A DNA stretch of 64,000 bases from Chelonoidis abingdonii. Taxonomy: Eukaryota; Chordata; Testudines; Testudinidae. Each line of letters starts with the position of its first letter. Position 1 is the first letter of the stretch. This document shows, piece by piece, positions 9,201 to 19,373 of this stretch. The stretch covers positions 121,435,645 through 121,499,644 of the forward strand of contig NC_133773.1 of NCBI RefSeq assembly GCF_003597395.2, read 5' to 3'. The translations under genes and the position numbers were made by a program. The notes below the pieces were generated by a model, which had not been told where the DNA came from, searched no databases, and saw only the letters and a list, made by a program, of their open reading frames with translations.

Positions 9201-11308
9201 AGGTTAGCACTTAAATAAAGCCCCTGACATCATCAAAACACTCTATAAATCTTAAATAATAAATTCTCACAATACCTAGGTTAACAGATTGGGATATTGT
9301 TCTGTGGTGTGTGGTTACTGGTGAGTATTTGCTATCTTGATTATCACTACAAAAGTTTTTTGTCTCCTGCTGACAACAGTTCATCTTAATTAATTATTCT
9401 CTTAGAGTTGGTTGGGCAACTCCTACCTTTTCGTGTTCTCTGTATGTATATATATCTCCTCACTATGTTTCCATTCTATGTGTCCGATGAAGTGGGTTGT
9501 AGCCCACGAAAGCTTATGCTCAAATAAATTTGTTAATCTCTAAGGTGCCACAAGTACTCCAGTTCTTTTTACCCCAGTTAAAATATTTTTTAAAAAATCT
9601 ATTAATTCCATTTAAAATATAAAAGTAGACCTCTTATTATGGTGGATAGCTCTGTTACTTGTTAACATTTGATGATGACATGAGAAAAATTGTTTTGAGA
9701 ATGAGAAGGCAAGCATCAAAGCTGGTGTGCAAAGCAATCAGTTCACTGCTAGCCATTAGCTGCAATGGACTTGCATGGACAACAAGAGTCATCCAGAAGA
9801 TGTGTGAATATAATTATGAAAGATCTATTGTTGTTGCTGTTTTATGACTAAATGGCTGTTAACCGCAGTCACCTCATCATGTATCTTTTAAATTCTAATA
9901 CAGATTATGATATTTTTTATAAGAATTGTGATCTTTCAATTCCAAGACTACCTTGTTATTAGTTGGATCAGGTGACAAGTATCACAAAGTTTGCAGCAGT
10001 TGTTTAGAAAGTTTTTTGTTTGCTTTAAATGAGGTTTTGCTATTTTTTTTTCTGGGTTGCATTAAGTACCTTTTCTGGAGACAGCAAGTGTCATGCTGCT
10101 GCAACCTAAATTTATTCATGTCAGATTTGAACTGGATATAAGATGTGGATTCAATCTGCCATCTCTAATTTACATTCTTACAAAGTGGATGCCATGTGGC
10201 TGTAAGCACCACAGTTTCTACTTGTTTAGATAGCAGTTGTTTTCTACCTCTTGGGGAGAAAGGATGATCATGTGGCTGAAGAACTGGGCTGGGAATCCAG
10301 GCTTGGGTCATATTATTGGCTCTGTCACAGATTTCCTACTGCAAGTCACTTCATCTATCTGGGCCTCAGTTTCTCTTCTGTAAAAATAGGGATGATAATA
10401 CTTTCCTTAAAGCGGTATTGTGAGGACAAACTAAAAAACATCCAATTCTTGATGTGCATTATCACACTATTGTGTACAGCACAAGGCTGAGAATTTTGGG
10501 AGACTCAACAAGATGATTCTGTGGTAAATACCCCAGGCGTAACAGAAGCTTGTGCTGTGGGCATGCACATGTATGTGGGTTTTGGGGGAGATGTTTAGGT
10601 CTCCCAGCATTTTGTTGCAGATCTCATCTAAAGACCTCGAAGATTTTACCCACAAATACTTATGAAATGAAAATTGGATCATTTTGTATAGCTCCGAATT
10701 GCACCTAGATAGCACAGTAACTGGACAGTAGATAGATTACATCGAAAACAGCAGCTAAAGGAAACAGCACTGTGGTTTTGTACGTAAACCCATGTATAGC
10801 GGGGACATTACAGGACTTGAAAGGTCATGATGGTAGAAAACCAAGCCCAGTTCTGATGCTATTTAAATAGGAATGGACCTGAACTAAAAGTCAGGATCAA
10901 CCACTGCAAATTTTGTGGATTCAGATCCAAATGAGAACTTTGCATCTTGAGGCTTGCTATAATGGAATAAATGAAACCCCTGGTTCCAAACATGTGGAAA
11001 ACTTTGCATTTGAATCCAAATATTGTGGCTTGGGCTTATTTCTAAATGTAGAACTCTATGACTTTTGAGAGGGTCAAATCAGGTTCCTTCTCTGTTCCTT
11101 GAGTCCTGTTCTAGGTGGCGTGTTAGATAATTATTCAGCTTAAAACACACTTTAATAGTATAACTTAATTTGATGGGAGTTTTCTTTGGTTTTCAAGGCT
11201 ATTTCCACACTTTATGAGTCCCTTGATTATTTTGCAATGAAGCAAGATGAAGATAAAGATCAAGACAACAAACACTCTGTCACTTTTGCATCAAATGCAG
11301 AAGATTAG
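3207..11308 (+). CDS. Unnamed type I immunoglobulin-superfamily receptor, five coding exons
   Basis: Joined exons 3207-3261, 6344-6688, 7611-7727, 8258-8373 and 11198-11308 give 744 bases, 247 residues plus stop. Every junction is GT/AG and phases agree (1, 1, 1, 0). Order: signal peptide (1-18); one V-type domain (about 25-132) with C46, W61, D103-x-G-x-Y107-x-C109 and a J-like strand G121-L-G-N-G-T-T-L-I-V130; short stalk; transmembrane helix 143-163 followed by KK; acidic, serine-rich linker; tail with T215-L-Y217-E-S-L220 and Y222. Five N-glycosylation sequons (N20, N28, N85, N102, N124). The membrane helix has no charged residue, so pairing with a DAP12-type adaptor is unlikely. The J-like motif recalls NKp30 (NCR3) and other VJ-type receptors. 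An immune-cell surface role is inferred; no orthologue is recognised. Confidence 0.8.
3640..4760. other. Intron 1 of the immunoglobulin gene, no recognisable feature
   Basis: AT-rich sequence with no repeat or exon I can identify. Confidence 0.5.
4768..5090 (+). mobile_element. Penelope-like tail repeat, copy 1
   Basis: Belongs to the family with the GATGAAGTGGGC..GCCCAC stem, an AGCTTATGC run and GTTAGTCTCTAAGGTGCC. Core CTGATGA is at 4959-4965, a perfect stem at 4967-4982, and AAAA in place of GAAA at 4983-4986. It also includes about 190 bases upstream of the core that match copy 2. The Penelope assignment rests on likeness to the element at 63358-63838. Confidence 0.6.
5100..6180 (-). 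mobile_element. Probable LTR of an endogenous retroelement (antisense)
   Basis: A block with an inverted poly(A) signal environment (CTTTTATTATC near 5492) and a style I associate with long turtle LTRs in reverse orientation. It lies in intron 1. I see no gag, pol or env frame and no clear target duplication, so the limits are approximate. Confidence 0.35.
6257..6288. repeat. ATT microsatellite
   Basis: Short imperfect ATT/ATTT run about 55 bases before exon 2. Confidence 0.8.
6344..6688 (+). CDS. Immunoglobulin receptor, exon 2 (V domain)
   Basis: Follows acceptor TCGATAG and precedes donor GTAAAC. It is 345 bases in a symmetric 1-1 phase, the usual arrangement for a one-exon immunoglobulin domain. 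It holds both canonical cysteines (46 and 109), the core tryptophan and the DTGTYFC box. An extra cysteine (68) lies mid-domain and has no obvious partner. Confidence 0.85.
6850..7030 (+). mobile_element. MIR SINE
   Basis: Contains the conserved MIR core CTTGGGCAATTCACTTAACC followed by CTCTGCTTTAGTTTCCTCA and an AAAATG stretch. Old and diverged, in intron 2. Confidence 0.8.
7611..7727 (+). CDS. Immunoglobulin receptor, exon 3 (stalk and transmembrane)
   Basis: Symmetric 1-1 exon of 117 bases with acceptor TTGATTGCAG and donor GTAAGT. Encodes a short stalk then the helix FMAILAIFPFLISGSCFYLC, stopped by YKK. Confidence 0.8.
8258..8373 (+). CDS. Immunoglobulin receptor, exon 4 (cytoplasmic linker)
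   Basis: 116 bases, phase 1 to 0, acceptor ACCTTCAG, donor GTAAGC. Encodes an acidic stretch (LDEGNEINEAEE) and then a serine run (KSSSSNSSEW) that fits a phosphorylation-rich linker. A decayed copy of this exon lies at 2736-2852, which supports it being real. Confidence 0.75.
8565..9300. other. Intron 4, unrecognised sequence
   Basis: Moderate-GC intronic sequence without a repeat I can name; only its first part (8380-8590) is accounted for, by similarity to the relic at 2853-3010. Confidence 0.4.
9318..9570 (+). mobile_element. Penelope-like tail repeat, copy 2
   Basis: Same family as 4768-5090, including the upstream part. Core CCGATGA at 9484-9490 (one change from CTGATGA), stem GTGGGTTGTAGCCCAC, intact GAAA at 9508-9511, then GCTTATGC and TC. 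Confidence 0.65.
10255..10490 (+). mobile_element. MIR SINE
   Basis: MIR-like: CAAGTCACTTCATCTATCTG, then GGCCTCAGTTTCTCTTCTGT and AAAATAGGGATGATAATA. Intron 4, same orientation as the gene. Confidence 0.8.
11198..11308 (+). CDS. Immunoglobulin receptor, exon 5 (tyrosine motif and stop)
   Basis: Phase-0 start after TTTTCAAG, 36 residues and TAG. Contains TLYESL, close to an ITIM/ITSM (T at -2, L at +3), followed at once by a second tyrosine (DYF), then a charged KQDEDKDQDNK segment. Such motifs recruit SH2-domain phosphatases or SAP-type adaptors when phosphorylated; this is inferred from the motif only. Confidence 0.7.
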   Translation, partial: AISTLYESLDYFAMKQDEDKDQDNKHSVTFASNAED

Positions 11309-11799
11309 TAAATCTCATGACTAACAGCAGCAGCTGGGAAATCTAGAAGATTTGAAGAAAACAGCAAAGACCTTCAATCCACTTTGACATTCCAGATTTG
11401 AAAGTTCATGTAATTAATGAGACACAGATAAAACTGGCAAGGCCACTGATTACAATAGCATAATTTGCTTCTTCATCTCCCAGTGTGCAACTGAAATGCA
11501 GTGAAGTGTGTTTGCTTCTCCCTGGCACACCATTGTGACAGTGAGGCGAGTATGGTACGAGAAGTAAGGTTGGTTCAAAATAATGGAGAAAAGTATTTTT
11601 GTTATTGACTTTCATGCAAAATTCCTTGAGTCTTTTTTTGTTGCTGTTTAAAAAGTTTGATATCTCCCTGTTTACCTGGGGATTTGTCATGTAGTGGCTT
11701 CTCTACCCCCAGTTCCCACTTCCTAGTGTGCAGGAGTAAACATAATGATGTGCAATCATACTGTAAGCATTTGCCAAACTCAATACCATTGAACCATTA

Positions 11800-11960
11800 A
11801 AAATGTTGCTTCAGGCAATGGACAATACTTGATGGTTTACAGGAAGGTGGAGAAAAACCCCACACTGATGATCACCCAGATAGTTGGGCAATACTGTGCA
11901 TAGGATGAAATCCTTCCTGACCACTAAGGGGGATCACCAGATGCACTGAAGCTTGAGATT
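11800..11960. mobile_element. CR1/L3-type 3' fragment in the 3' UTR region
   Basis: The ATCCTTCCTGACCAC phrase resembles the block at 19260-19320, which occurs next to CR1-type 3' ends. Confidence 0.4.
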
Positions 11961-12104
11961 TCATTACCCTATCTTAGCATGAGTGAGTCTGCAGGACAGC
12001 ATGACATCCTATGTAGAATATGACAGTTAATGTATTAAGGAAGCTAGCTAGAGCCTTTCTCCTACGTATGCTAAATATTATCTCACAGTTTAAATATTAT
12101 ACAT

Positions 12105-12110
12105 AATAAA
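12105..12110 (+). terminator. Candidate poly(A) signal of the immunoglobulin-receptor gene
   Basis: AATAAA 800 bases after the stop codon. Other AATAAA hexamers occur further on (near 12680 and 12802), so the real 3' end is uncertain. Confidence 0.35.
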
Positions 12111-12119
12111 AGCTAATTA

Positions 12120-13770
12120 TAACCCACTTTGTGGGGAAAAGATTTGGGGTGCTGCAGGTTTTCTCCCACTCCAACAACCTCAAAAATGAGCACTGAAAAA
12201 TTGTCCAAAAACTAAACACAAGATTAAAAACTGACTTCCTAAGGAGGCAAACATTAACAGCAAACAAACGCAGCGGCTAATATTTTAGGCTTATTGAAAA
12301 CAAGAGAAGGTGACTGAAACATCAGCGTGTTTGTGTAGCAATCTTTTTTGTCTGTTGTTAAGGTTCATTCTGTGGACAGGTGGCCAATGGATTATTTTCC
12401 CAACAGTGGGCACAGGTAAGCAGACTTCAACATTATGTAAGAGAGTGCTGGTCCAGACAGTCCTGGAGGGTGCCAGCAAACATACTGGCTTTTCCAAACT
12501 GTCCCGGAATGGCTCTGACACTAAATGTTGTTCTGTATCTTTTCAGTGAATATGGAATGGGTTCCAAGTATTTTCTGTGTGTAGCTAAATGTGTTAAGTG
12601 AGAGAGACAGAGTGTCAATTGGCAACAGTGCATCTCTCTATCAGTAAATCTAAATCTATCTGTATTTAACTTGTACGTAAATAAAATCAGATTTTCTTAG
12701 TTATTTTTTTCTCTTTTTCTTAAATAGAAATCATTTAAACCACAAGCCTCAGCGTTTCTCATCATGATATTAATTATTACAGGCTTGTTCCCTCTACTGC
12801 AGAATAAAACCCTCATAAAAGTGTCTTTGTGACTGGTGACGTTTCAGAGTGGGACAGATTTCTGTGGGCTTGTCCTGTGAGTGGAAAGTCCACTGTTTTG
12901 TTTGCTCATTATTTTATATTTGTTTTGTTCTCCAGTGTTATCTCAATGTTTGAAGTAACAGTTACTTTGCTGTGGAAAACTGATGAGTGGAAGCTCTACA
13001 TTTACAATGTCATGCTGCAGAATCCACTGGAAATTGTACATAGGTTGCACGAGGAGAGAGCGGAGCAGGAAGGAACATTTTAACACATCTGTGTATTGCT
13101 GATGACACACACAGTGGCTATGTAAACCACACAGATTTGAGGAGCTAGAAATCGAAATCTGACATTTCATGAGCTCCAAAAACAGTTCTCTACCAGTTCA
13201 GCTAAAATATATTTCCCTTACCTGGTAGTAAGAGTAGGTCTCTTTTTCTTTCCATGATCAATCTCTTTCTCTCTCTCACTCACAAAGAGAGAGACGGAGA
13301 GAGCACTGACACCTTAGAAAGGGGAAGGGGTAAAATGAAATTACATTGGTCACAGATCTGCAGTTCTAGGGCTGAAATGTCCTGCCCAGTATTTGGGAAG
13401 TAGCATCGTTGAAAATGCCTGTTGGCCTAGTCAGGGTGAGGATGTCAGTAGTCTGGAGATCAGTTTTATATTAGGCTCAGTCCATAGATGGACAAGAATT
13501 TAGGAGACATATACCATTGGTAGAGCTGAAGGTAACTTTAATATCAAGTCTTAGCACTTGATCCAGGAAGCTCCCAATAATGCAACAGAGGTAAGCAATA
13601 AGTGGTTAGCCACAAATCTGTTTTTCCAATCTGCCAGTGGTAGGCCTGCATTTAAAATACTTCAAGGAGATGCACTGTAGCCAAGAAAGCCAAAGAGATG
13701 TTGTGGCTACATACTTAAGAATGAAGGGGCATGCTCTGAGCCACAGGTCAGCAGCATGTCTGGGAATCAT
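12120..13770. other. Intergenic, no gene seen
   Basis: Holds several short open frames without family likeness and a CT/GA-rich simple repeat at about 13260-13303. Nothing else is supported. Confidence 0.5.
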
Positions 13771-13780
13771 GTTCTTGCTG

Positions 13781-14282
13781 AAAATGACAGAGTCCTGTGG
13801 CACCTTATAGACTAAGAAATATATTGGAGCATAAGCTTTTGTGAGTGAATACTCACTTCGTCAGATGCAAGTGGGTATTCACCCACGAAAGCTCATGCTC
13901 TAATACGTCTGTTAGTCTATAAGGTGCCACAGGACTCTCTGCCCTGGTCTACACTGGGGGCAGGAGGATGTCGACCTAAGATACGCAACTTCAGCTGCGC
14001 GAATAGCGTAGCTGCATATCTTAGGTCAACTTACCTGGCCATGAGGACGGCGGCGAGTCAAGTGCTGCAGCTCCCCCGTCAACTCTGCTTCCGCCTCTCG
14101 TGAGCTGGAGTTCCGGAGTCGACGGGCAGTGCATTTGGGGATTGATTTATCCGCCTCTAGACGAGACGCGATAAATTGATCCCCAGTAGAGCAATCTCTA
14201 CCCTTTGATCTGGAGGGAAGTGAAGACCTGCCCTTTGTCGCTTTTTACAGATCCAAACTAACACGGCTACCCCCCGATACAC
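13781..14282. mobile_element. Penelope-like tail repeat, head-to-head inverted pair (copy 3)
   Basis: Flanked by a perfect 10-base duplication GTTCTTGCTG at 13771-13780 and 14283-14292. The left part (13785-13870) is the family in reverse; the right part (13860-13938 and 14238-14282) is forward, so the insertion is a palindrome. A hAT element separates the two pieces of the right part. The forward arm has an intact GAAA in CACCCACGAAAGC; the reverse arm has CTGACGA with AAAA. Confidence 0.7.
13942..14230. mobile_element. hAT MITE inserted in the inverted Penelope-like pair
   Basis: Starts CCTGGTCTACACTGGGGG, contains an internal hairpin (CCTAAGATACGCAACTTCAG against its complement around 14000-14025), and is of the same type as 18461-18762. 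On either side the host reads GGACTCTCTG and TCGCTTTTTACAG, which are adjacent in other copies of the family. Confidence 0.65.
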
Positions 14283-14292
14283 GTTCTTGCTG

Positions 14293-15236
14293 GACATTAT
14301 TATTAAGTATTAAATTACACAATGGCCTCCCCAGTAAGGATTTCCGGATCTACCCTTGCTAACAGCTGCCTGTATTGCAGTATATGACCAGCATTTCTAT
14401 GTTCTGTCTCTTAAAGGTTACACCCAGTTGTCCTGACCTATTTTTATCCATGATCTGACTGTGGCTAGAAGCCAGCTCACACCCTTTGACTGTGCCCTAC
14501 TCAGTTATTTCACACATGTGCTGCATTTCTTTTGTGGGTTCTTACATGAGATAAGACTTTGCAATCCCTATCAAGGACTTTTCACAGCAAGTACACATCT
14601 GCTTATTTTGCTTGTTGATTTAATTTTCCTCCTGCTGCCATGTTCATTGTGGACTTGCTTTAAAACAGACAGAATGCTACAGTTAATCTCATGTCATATT
14701 CTGGCACCCAGCCTGATATTAACACTGGCTGGTCAGACAGTCCTTTGGACCATTTGGTGATCATTCAAACCTGCATGCCTAATAATAAAACATTTCAAAC
14801 TTCAAGAGAACTTATGAGGATTTGATTTCAGCCACCACTTTGGCCTCTTTCTTCCTGAGCAGGGTGTATTAAGAGCCACATTTCAAAAGGTTTCATTTTA
14901 GATTCAATGCGCCTCTCTGCACATAGGTGAAAACCTTGAACAATAAGGCAGCTATGATGTCATGGGACCCACAGGATGCTGTTGCTGGGGATTGGTGCAC
15001 TGGCCACAGCAATGAAGTACTGCAGATTTCAGTACTTGTTGGCTCACATTTAAATTTGTTTTCCTAATTTTGAAAAATCTTCTACCCTCCATGAGGTGAT
15101 GGTTTCTCCCTCCCCTCACCCAAAGCTACTTGAGCACTGGGGGGGGTCTTTCTCCAATGTCATTTGTGGAAGGAAGGTGTGAAGCAGATTTTCCTCCTTC
15201 TGTGGAGTTTGGGTGCATTGGCAGAGGTGATTGGTA
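14293..15236. other. Intergenic, no gene seen
   Basis: Unique-looking sequence. A 99-codon frame at 14461-14760 lacks any recognisable domain and I do not support it. Confidence 0.4.
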
Positions 15237-15244
15237 CCATAGAC

Positions 15245-15363
15245 CAGTGTTTCTAAACCTTTTTGATACCAGGGACAGGCTTGCTGGCTTACTAAACTGT
15301 GTGAGAGAGATCTTGGGAATTGGCACCAGCGCTGGTCTGTGGCCCGGTCATTCAGAAACACTG
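15245..15363. mobile_element. Short hAT MITE
   Basis: 119 bases with ends CAGTGTTTCT and AGAAACACTG as inverted repeats, and an 8-base target duplication with one mismatch: CCATAGAC at 15237-15244 and CTATAGAC at 15364-15371. Confidence 0.8.
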
Positions 15364-15463
15364 CTATAGACCACCCAACGCTAGGTGCAGTGGTATTGCT
15401 TTTATGGCAGATAATGTGACTGAAACGGATAAGGGTGCTGTCAGAGTAGCAGTGATGAGGACT

Positions 15464-15732
15464 AAGGCCTTGTCTACACATAAAATGAATCAGTTTTAAT
15501 TGGTTTAAAAACTGATTTTATTTAAACTGGTGCAAAACCTCTATGTTGGACACAATTCAACTGGTTTTATCTGTTTAGTTTGGGCCGGTACGTTTACCAG
15601 TATGTGCTAAACTGCTATAAGTCAGGTTTCAATCAATTTAAGTCTGTCCACAAAGAGTTTAGTTAAACACTATGTCACCTTAAAAACACACCTTTAGTTA
15701 AAAAAGTGCATCATTGTGTGTGAACCAGGCCT
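15464..15732. mobile_element. hAT MITE
   Basis: Begins TAAGGCCTTGTCTACACA and ends TGTGTGAACCAGGCCTA, imperfect inverted ends. Interior rich in AACTGGTTTTA-like palindromic pieces. Non-coding. Confidence 0.6.
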
Positions 15733-15739
15733 ATATACA

Positions 15740-16745
15740 AAGTCTGTTTAATGCAAACAAGAGAAGGTAATCATCCTTGCCTGCTCCCAGCACTACTGGG
15801 AAATAAAAGTAAAACTAATGCAGCAGCCCACAATCAACAATTTGCCTGAGCCAAATGGAATTTGAACGTGAAAAGCTTTTATAGCCCTCTTCTAAACCTA
15901 AACCTGTGGTTTTCAACTGAGTCCTAAATCTGGAGAAACAAGTCTCCCATCACTACTGACCACCCTAATTTGGACGTACTTGGAGGAAAGAAATGGAAAC
16001 AAAATCATCAATTGTTATGACCGCACGATCTGTTTTTCCACTGAACTAGAGAGCCTGACAAATTCCCCATCCCCTTTCTGCTCTGTGCATGGGGATAGTG
16101 GAGATGAAACCCAAGGATGGTTTTCCATGCCATAACCATTTTAGTATCAGATTCTAACTACTTATGTGAGGCCACATCATCCTTTATGTGGGTGGGGAAA
16201 GTGTCAATGAGGACCATACAACAAAGAAGTAGATATGACTCTGTTCCCATCTGTGCCCTTGGATGATAACAGCGGGGATGCGGGGGGCAGTCTTTAAAGG
16301 TTTAAGAAATTCATTAAGCCTTGTAGCAAAAAAAACTTCAAATCTATTTTATTTCACCAATATGTGCTGAATGTCCCCACTAATCAGGATGAGAAATAAA
16401 TTAACCAGTAAATTAAGTGTTAAAAACTTGAAAAATCCATCATAAACCAATTTAAGGGATATGGCTGACTCCACTGTATTCTGGCTCCATGCTCCAATGG
16501 ACTTTGTTGGCAGGTAGGATGTGGCAATAATTATTTCCTTGGCTTTGTAGCAGAGCAGAGTTCTTTAGGGGTACTTTGGAGAAGCTACAAATGATAGCTG
16601 TAAACACAGGGGCCTGGAGAAAGTGGGTGCTACTCAACTGACGTCAGTAAAAGTTAGACCCACTAATGTCAGCTCTGAATTCGGCCTGAATTTGTTTATG
16701 CGCATTTCACACAGGCAGCCCAGCAGGGCAATTGCTGCATGTGAG
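15740..16745. other. Intergenic, no gene or repeat recognised
   Basis: No frame with family likeness. Confidence 0.4.
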
Positions 16746-16751
16746 TTACTA

Positions 16752-16941
16752 CACCTCTACCCTGATATAACGCCACCCAATATAACATGAATTCGGATAC
16801 AACGCGGTAAAGCAGCGCTCCGGGGGGGGCGGGGGCTGCGCACTCAGGCAGATCAAAGCAAGTTTGATATAATGCAGTTTCACCTATAATGCAGTAAGAT
16901 TTTTTGGCTCCCAAGAACAGCATTATATCAAGGTAGAGGTA
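16752..16941. mobile_element. Tigger/mariner-like MITE
   Basis: Inverted ends CACCTCTACCCTGATATAA and TTATATCAAGGTAGAGGTA, flanked by TA on both sides (16750-16751 and 16942-16943), the signature of Tc1/mariner insertion. A GC-rich middle (about 16815-16845) carries a poly-G run. Confidence 0.75.
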
Positions 16942-16951
16942 TATTTGTAAA

Positions 16952-17775
16952 ATGGACTTCAGACTAGAGTCCAGCGTAGACATAAAAAAATGTGTATCCG
17001 CATCTGAACTGCAAAAGTTGTCTGCAGATATCAGCATCTGCAGATATTCACGAATTTGCAGGGCTCTAAACAGCTCCACAGGTCACCACACGGCACTGAC
17101 CAGTGGTGCTGGGGGGGGATCTTTCCTGTCCACTTTTCACAAGGGTAACCTCCTTCCTCTTCCCCTCTTCTTCCCCCCCAATTCCCCCACCAGGCCAGCA
17201 TGGACCCTCCATGTGCCCACAGGGGTATGGAGGGCTGAGAGCAGCCCCCAGCCAGACTCTCCACCCAGTCGAGGGCAGGTGGGGTGTCCACGACTCTGCA
17301 CCGGCTCCCAACAGCTGCCTGTGTGGCTCTCCCCGACTCGGCTCTGGCAGGGGTGGGATGGCAGTGCCTTGAAGCCTCAGCCCAGCCACCGTAAGAGCTG
17401 GATGGGCAGCTGTGAGAAACCACGGCAGGGACCCTCCACCTGCCCTGGGCGGGAGGTCTGGGTGGCAAGGACACGGGCCAGGGACTGCTCAGGGCCCCCC
17501 ACCCCAGGCAGGTGGAAGGTCCACTGCAGCTTCCCACATCTGCCTGCCCAGCTCGTATCATGGCTGGGCTGCGATTCTGAGTCCCGGCCCCCTGGCTGGA
17601 GCCAGAGCTGGAGCCGGGTTGAGGGGAGCCTGGGTCCCTGCACCTGCTTTGGCGAGTCTGTGCTACAGCTCCAGAGCCCTGCCTGGTTACAAAATTTGTA
17701 TCCACATCCGAGCTGCTATTCGCAAGCATGGTCCACAGATATAAAGTGGATACCCCCAGATTTGCAGGGCTCTAC
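16952..17775. repeat. GC-rich composite repeat
   Basis: The phrase TTTGCAGGGCTCTA occurs at about 17055 and 17762, and its reverse complement AGAGCCCTGC near 17671, bracketing a GC-rich middle (17090-17670). It looks like fragments of DNA transposons with an inserted GC-rich piece. Long open frames appear on both strands because the middle is GC-rich; they are not genes. Confidence 0.4.
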
Positions 17776-18460
17776 TTCAGACTCCATCCTGAATCTTCGT
17801 TTAGTGAACAGTACCAGCTTGGTTTGTGCAAAGAATAGACAAAAGCCCCTGCATTTATTTCTGCAAACCGTTTCACTGCAAATCTCATACATACTCTGTC
17901 ACTGAGAACTGAGGTTTCCTGAGGAAGCGGACATGAGTCATAAAAGGAATAAGATTCTCATCTGCATGGCACGGGGGTCAATGCCAACGTAAAAGGTGGT
18001 GTTTATACAATGGCTATTCTGTGACTTGTGTAAAAAAATAATAATAATTATTGGTCTAAGTCCCCTATGCACATCATCATTGGCACCCCTTTTTGGTCAC
18101 CTCAGTATAGACGCTACAGAATAAATAAAAGCAGTGAGGGGTGGGTGAGTCACGTCCCTGGGGCACGATGGGGAGCCTGAATTGTCACTGCATAGGCTGT
18201 GAGTGTTCTATGAAAAACTGGAAAGTGGGTAAACTGTCAAAGTGCAAGGCACTCTTTACATTGTCTCTGTTAGGGGTTTGCACTACATCAGTGTGGCTAA
18301 ATGGGTGCAAAAATCCACAATGTAGACAAGGCCTTAGTCATAAACAAACAAAAAATGGGGGAAAGGAGAGAAAAGCGAGGGTTACACTGATAAGCTCACC
18401 AAGGGACTTGGAAAGACTGTGCTTGACTTCAGTGGGTTCTGGATTTGGTCTTTTGTTACT

Positions 18461-18762
18461 CAGGGCTGGTCTACATTACAGGGGGAAATCGATCTTAGAT
18501 ACGCAACTTCAGCTACGTGAATAACGTAGCTGAAGTCGAATATCTAAGATCGGATTACTCACCAGTCCTCACCGCGCGGGATTGACGTCTGCAGCTCCTC
18601 CTGTCTATTCCGCAACTCCGTTGGGGTTGGTGGAGTTCCGGAATCGATATAAGCGCGCTTGGGGATCGATATATCGCGTCTAGATGAGACGCGATATATC
18701 GATCCCCAAGCAATCGATTTTAACCCGCCGATACTGCGGGTAGTCTAGACGTAGCCTCAGTT
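18461..18762. mobile_element. hAT MITE with strong internal hairpins
   Basis: Begins CAGGGCTGGTCTACATTA and ends TAGTCTAGACGTAGCC. It holds two perfect or near-perfect palindromes: CTTAGATACGCAACTTCAG folding on its complement (18493-18549), and GGGATCGATATATCGCGTCT folding on its complement (18661-18708). Related to 13942-14230. Confidence 0.75.
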
Positions 18763-19024
18763 ACCTACAGGCACATCTTGAGGGCTCCCTTAAATTAGTG
18801 TTGTTTGGTTGTTTTAGACTCCTCACAGGTGCCACAGCATGGACAAAGGCATGAGGCTGGAATGGAACAGGAAATAAGAGGGTACCTAAAATTTGGCATC
18901 ATTGGCACGTCACGAAGTGAGGTCCAAGATACTAAAGTGGGACTGAGCAATGGAAGGCCTTGAAAACAAGGACGAGAAGTGTGAGCTGTTGTGTTTATCT
19001 GCTATGAAACTCATCAACTTTAAG

Positions 19025-19370
19025 ATCAAAAGGGCCCATCATGATCATCTAGTCTGATGCACATCTCAGGCCTATCCACTCCTGTAATAGGCCCCTAACC
19101 TCTGGCTGAGTTACTGAAGCCCTCAAATCATGATTTAAAGAAGTCAAGTTACAGAGAATCCACCATTTACTCTAGTTTAAACCAGCAAGTGACTCTGCAC
19201 CATGGATTCGGGGCAGGCAAAAACCACGCCCCCCACCACCCTGAATCTCTGCCAAGCTGACCTGGAGGGAAATTCCTTCCCAACCACCAAATATGGTGAT
19301 CAGTTAGACCCTCAGCATGTTGTCTAGACTCACCGGCCACTACTTCACTGTCTGGCTTCAGCTCATGAAA
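19025..19370 (-). mobile_element. CR1/L3-type 3' region (antisense)
   Basis: GATCATCTAGTCTGATGCAC and TTCCTTCCCAACCACCAAAT are typical of the 3' portion of CR1/L3-type LINEs read in reverse. The 89-codon frame over it is not a gene. Confidence 0.5.
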
Positions 19371-19373
19371 ATC

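Noticed and set aside
16952..17905. 317-codon open frame on the + strand
   Set aside because: It runs through a GC-rich repeat where several frames on both strands stay open, has no domain, and its ends lie in transposon-like text.
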